5,550 nucleotides of DNA from JANQLU01 sp964434955 (GTDB lineage Bacteria; Planctomycetota; Planctomycetia; Pirellulales; Pirellulaceae), in NCBI GenBank assembly GCA_964434955.1, contig CAYSXI010000268.1, positions 1 to 5,550 on the forward strand, read 5' to 3'. The notes under the pieces were generated by a model. That model was not told the DNA's origin and searched no databases. It saw only the letters and a list, made by a program, of their open reading frames with translations. The position numbers and the translations under genes are program-made. Shown piece after piece: positions 5,051-5,550 of the stretch; the stretch's first letter is position 1, and each line of letters starts with the position of its first letter.

Positions 5051-5550
5051 ATGAATTTGGCTAAGTATCGAAACATCGGAATTTCTGCACACATTGACTC
5101 TGGTAAAACGACCTTGAGTGAACGGATCTTGTTCTACACAGGTCGGATTCACAAAATTGAGGAGGTTCGCGGTGGCGGTGACGGAGCCACGATGGACCAC
5201 ATGGAGTTGGAGCGGGAACGCGGGATTACGATCACCAGCGCTGCGACCAGCGTCAAATGGAACGACTACAACGTCAACTTGATTGACACGCCTGGCCACG
5301 TTGACTTCACGGTGGAAGTCGAGCGTTCGCTGCGTGTTCTCGATGGCGCGATTCTGGTCTTGTGTGCCGTCGGTGGAGTCCAGGCTCAATCGCTGACCGT
5401 TGACCGCCAAATGAAGCGATACCACGTTCCCCGCTTGGCATTCATCAACAAGATGGACCGAACCGGCGCGGACCCGTTCAAAGTCGTTGAGCAAATGAAA
5501 GAAAAGCTCGGCGCTGATGCGTTCCTGATGCAATTGCCGATCGGCGAAGG
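5051..5550 (+). CDS. fusA: Elongation factor G, mitochondrial/spd-like type (5' part)
   Basis: ATG at 5051 opens 166 codons that run off the window; a full EF-G is about 700 residues. An in-frame TAA at 5030-5032 leaves no room for a longer N-terminus. The GTPase motifs are intact: G1 AHIDSGKT (13-20), G2 RGITI (57-61, Thr60), G3 DTPGH (79-83) and G4 NKMD (133-136). EF-G uses GTP to move tRNA and mRNA through the ribosome in the cytoplasm, and in some lineages to help split ribosomes. AHIDSGKTTL, MELERERGITI and TVDRQMKRY match mitochondrial EF-G1 better than ordinary bacterial EF-G (AHIDAGKTTT, MEQEQERG, TVWRQANKY), from memory. This points to the EF-G1 type described in spirochaetes, planctomycetes and some deltaproteobacteria. 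No rpsL/rpsG/tuf gene lies upstream, so it is outside the usual str operon. The EF-G call is near certain; the subtype is likely. Confidence 0.97.
   Translation, partial: MNLAKYRNIGISAHIDSGKTTLSERILFYTGRIHKIEEVRGGGDGATMDHMELERERGITITSAATSVKWNDYNVNLIDTPGHVDFTVEVERSLRVLDGAILVLCAVGGVQAQSLTVDRQMKRYHVPRLAFINKMDRTGADPFKVVEQMKEKLGADAFLMQLPIGE

Noticed and set aside
4970..5533. 187-codon minus-strand open frame
   Set aside because: It is antisense to fusA, where all GTPase motifs are on the plus strand.
1..5550. Mobile element, CRISPR array, phage or toxin-antitoxin genes
   Set aside because: No transposase, integrase, regularly spaced repeats or target-site duplication is visible. All four genes look like ordinary chromosomal genes.

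Overview
The window looks like a chromosomal segment of a planctomycete, probably from the Pirellula/Rhodopirellula side. The reasons are the style of its secreted proteins (a Gly/Arg-rich stretch after the signal peptide, LTxEQ-type repeats, and a thioredoxin-trypsin fusion), an elongation factor G that resembles the mitochondrial/spirochaete/planctomycete type, loose intergenic spacing and moderate GC. This assignment is inference from family style, not a database match. I see no insertion sequence, CRISPR array, tRNA or rRNA.

Layout: two genes lie on the minus strand and two on the plus strand. On the left, a 3'-truncated gene (619 to 1, minus) encodes a secreted, helix-rich protein with two diverged copies of an LTxEQ module. 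Next, also minus, a 479-residue exported protein (2346 to 907) joins a CAPC thioredoxin domain to a trypsin-like serine protease with an intact His-Asp-Ser triad. The 287-base gap between them holds three G/C hairpins that partly exclude one another, plus a separate 7-bp inverted repeat.

A 350-base divergent region (2347-2696) separates the protease from a long-form NfeD membrane protease on the plus strand (2697-4295). It holds several inverted repeats and four copies of ATTTGAA. A likely intrinsic terminator (4318-4337) follows nfeD. A 755-base gap without a credible gene but with many inverted repeats comes next, then the 5' part of fusA (5051 to window end), whose leader is U-rich and has no clear Shine-Dalgarno sequence.

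Three of the four proteins act outside the cytoplasm or in the membrane: a possible Spy-like helical protein, a redox-domain/protease fusion and NfeD. An envelope protein quality-control theme is plausible, but they are not one operon and the link is inference. fusA is a translation gene and probably an unrelated neighbour.
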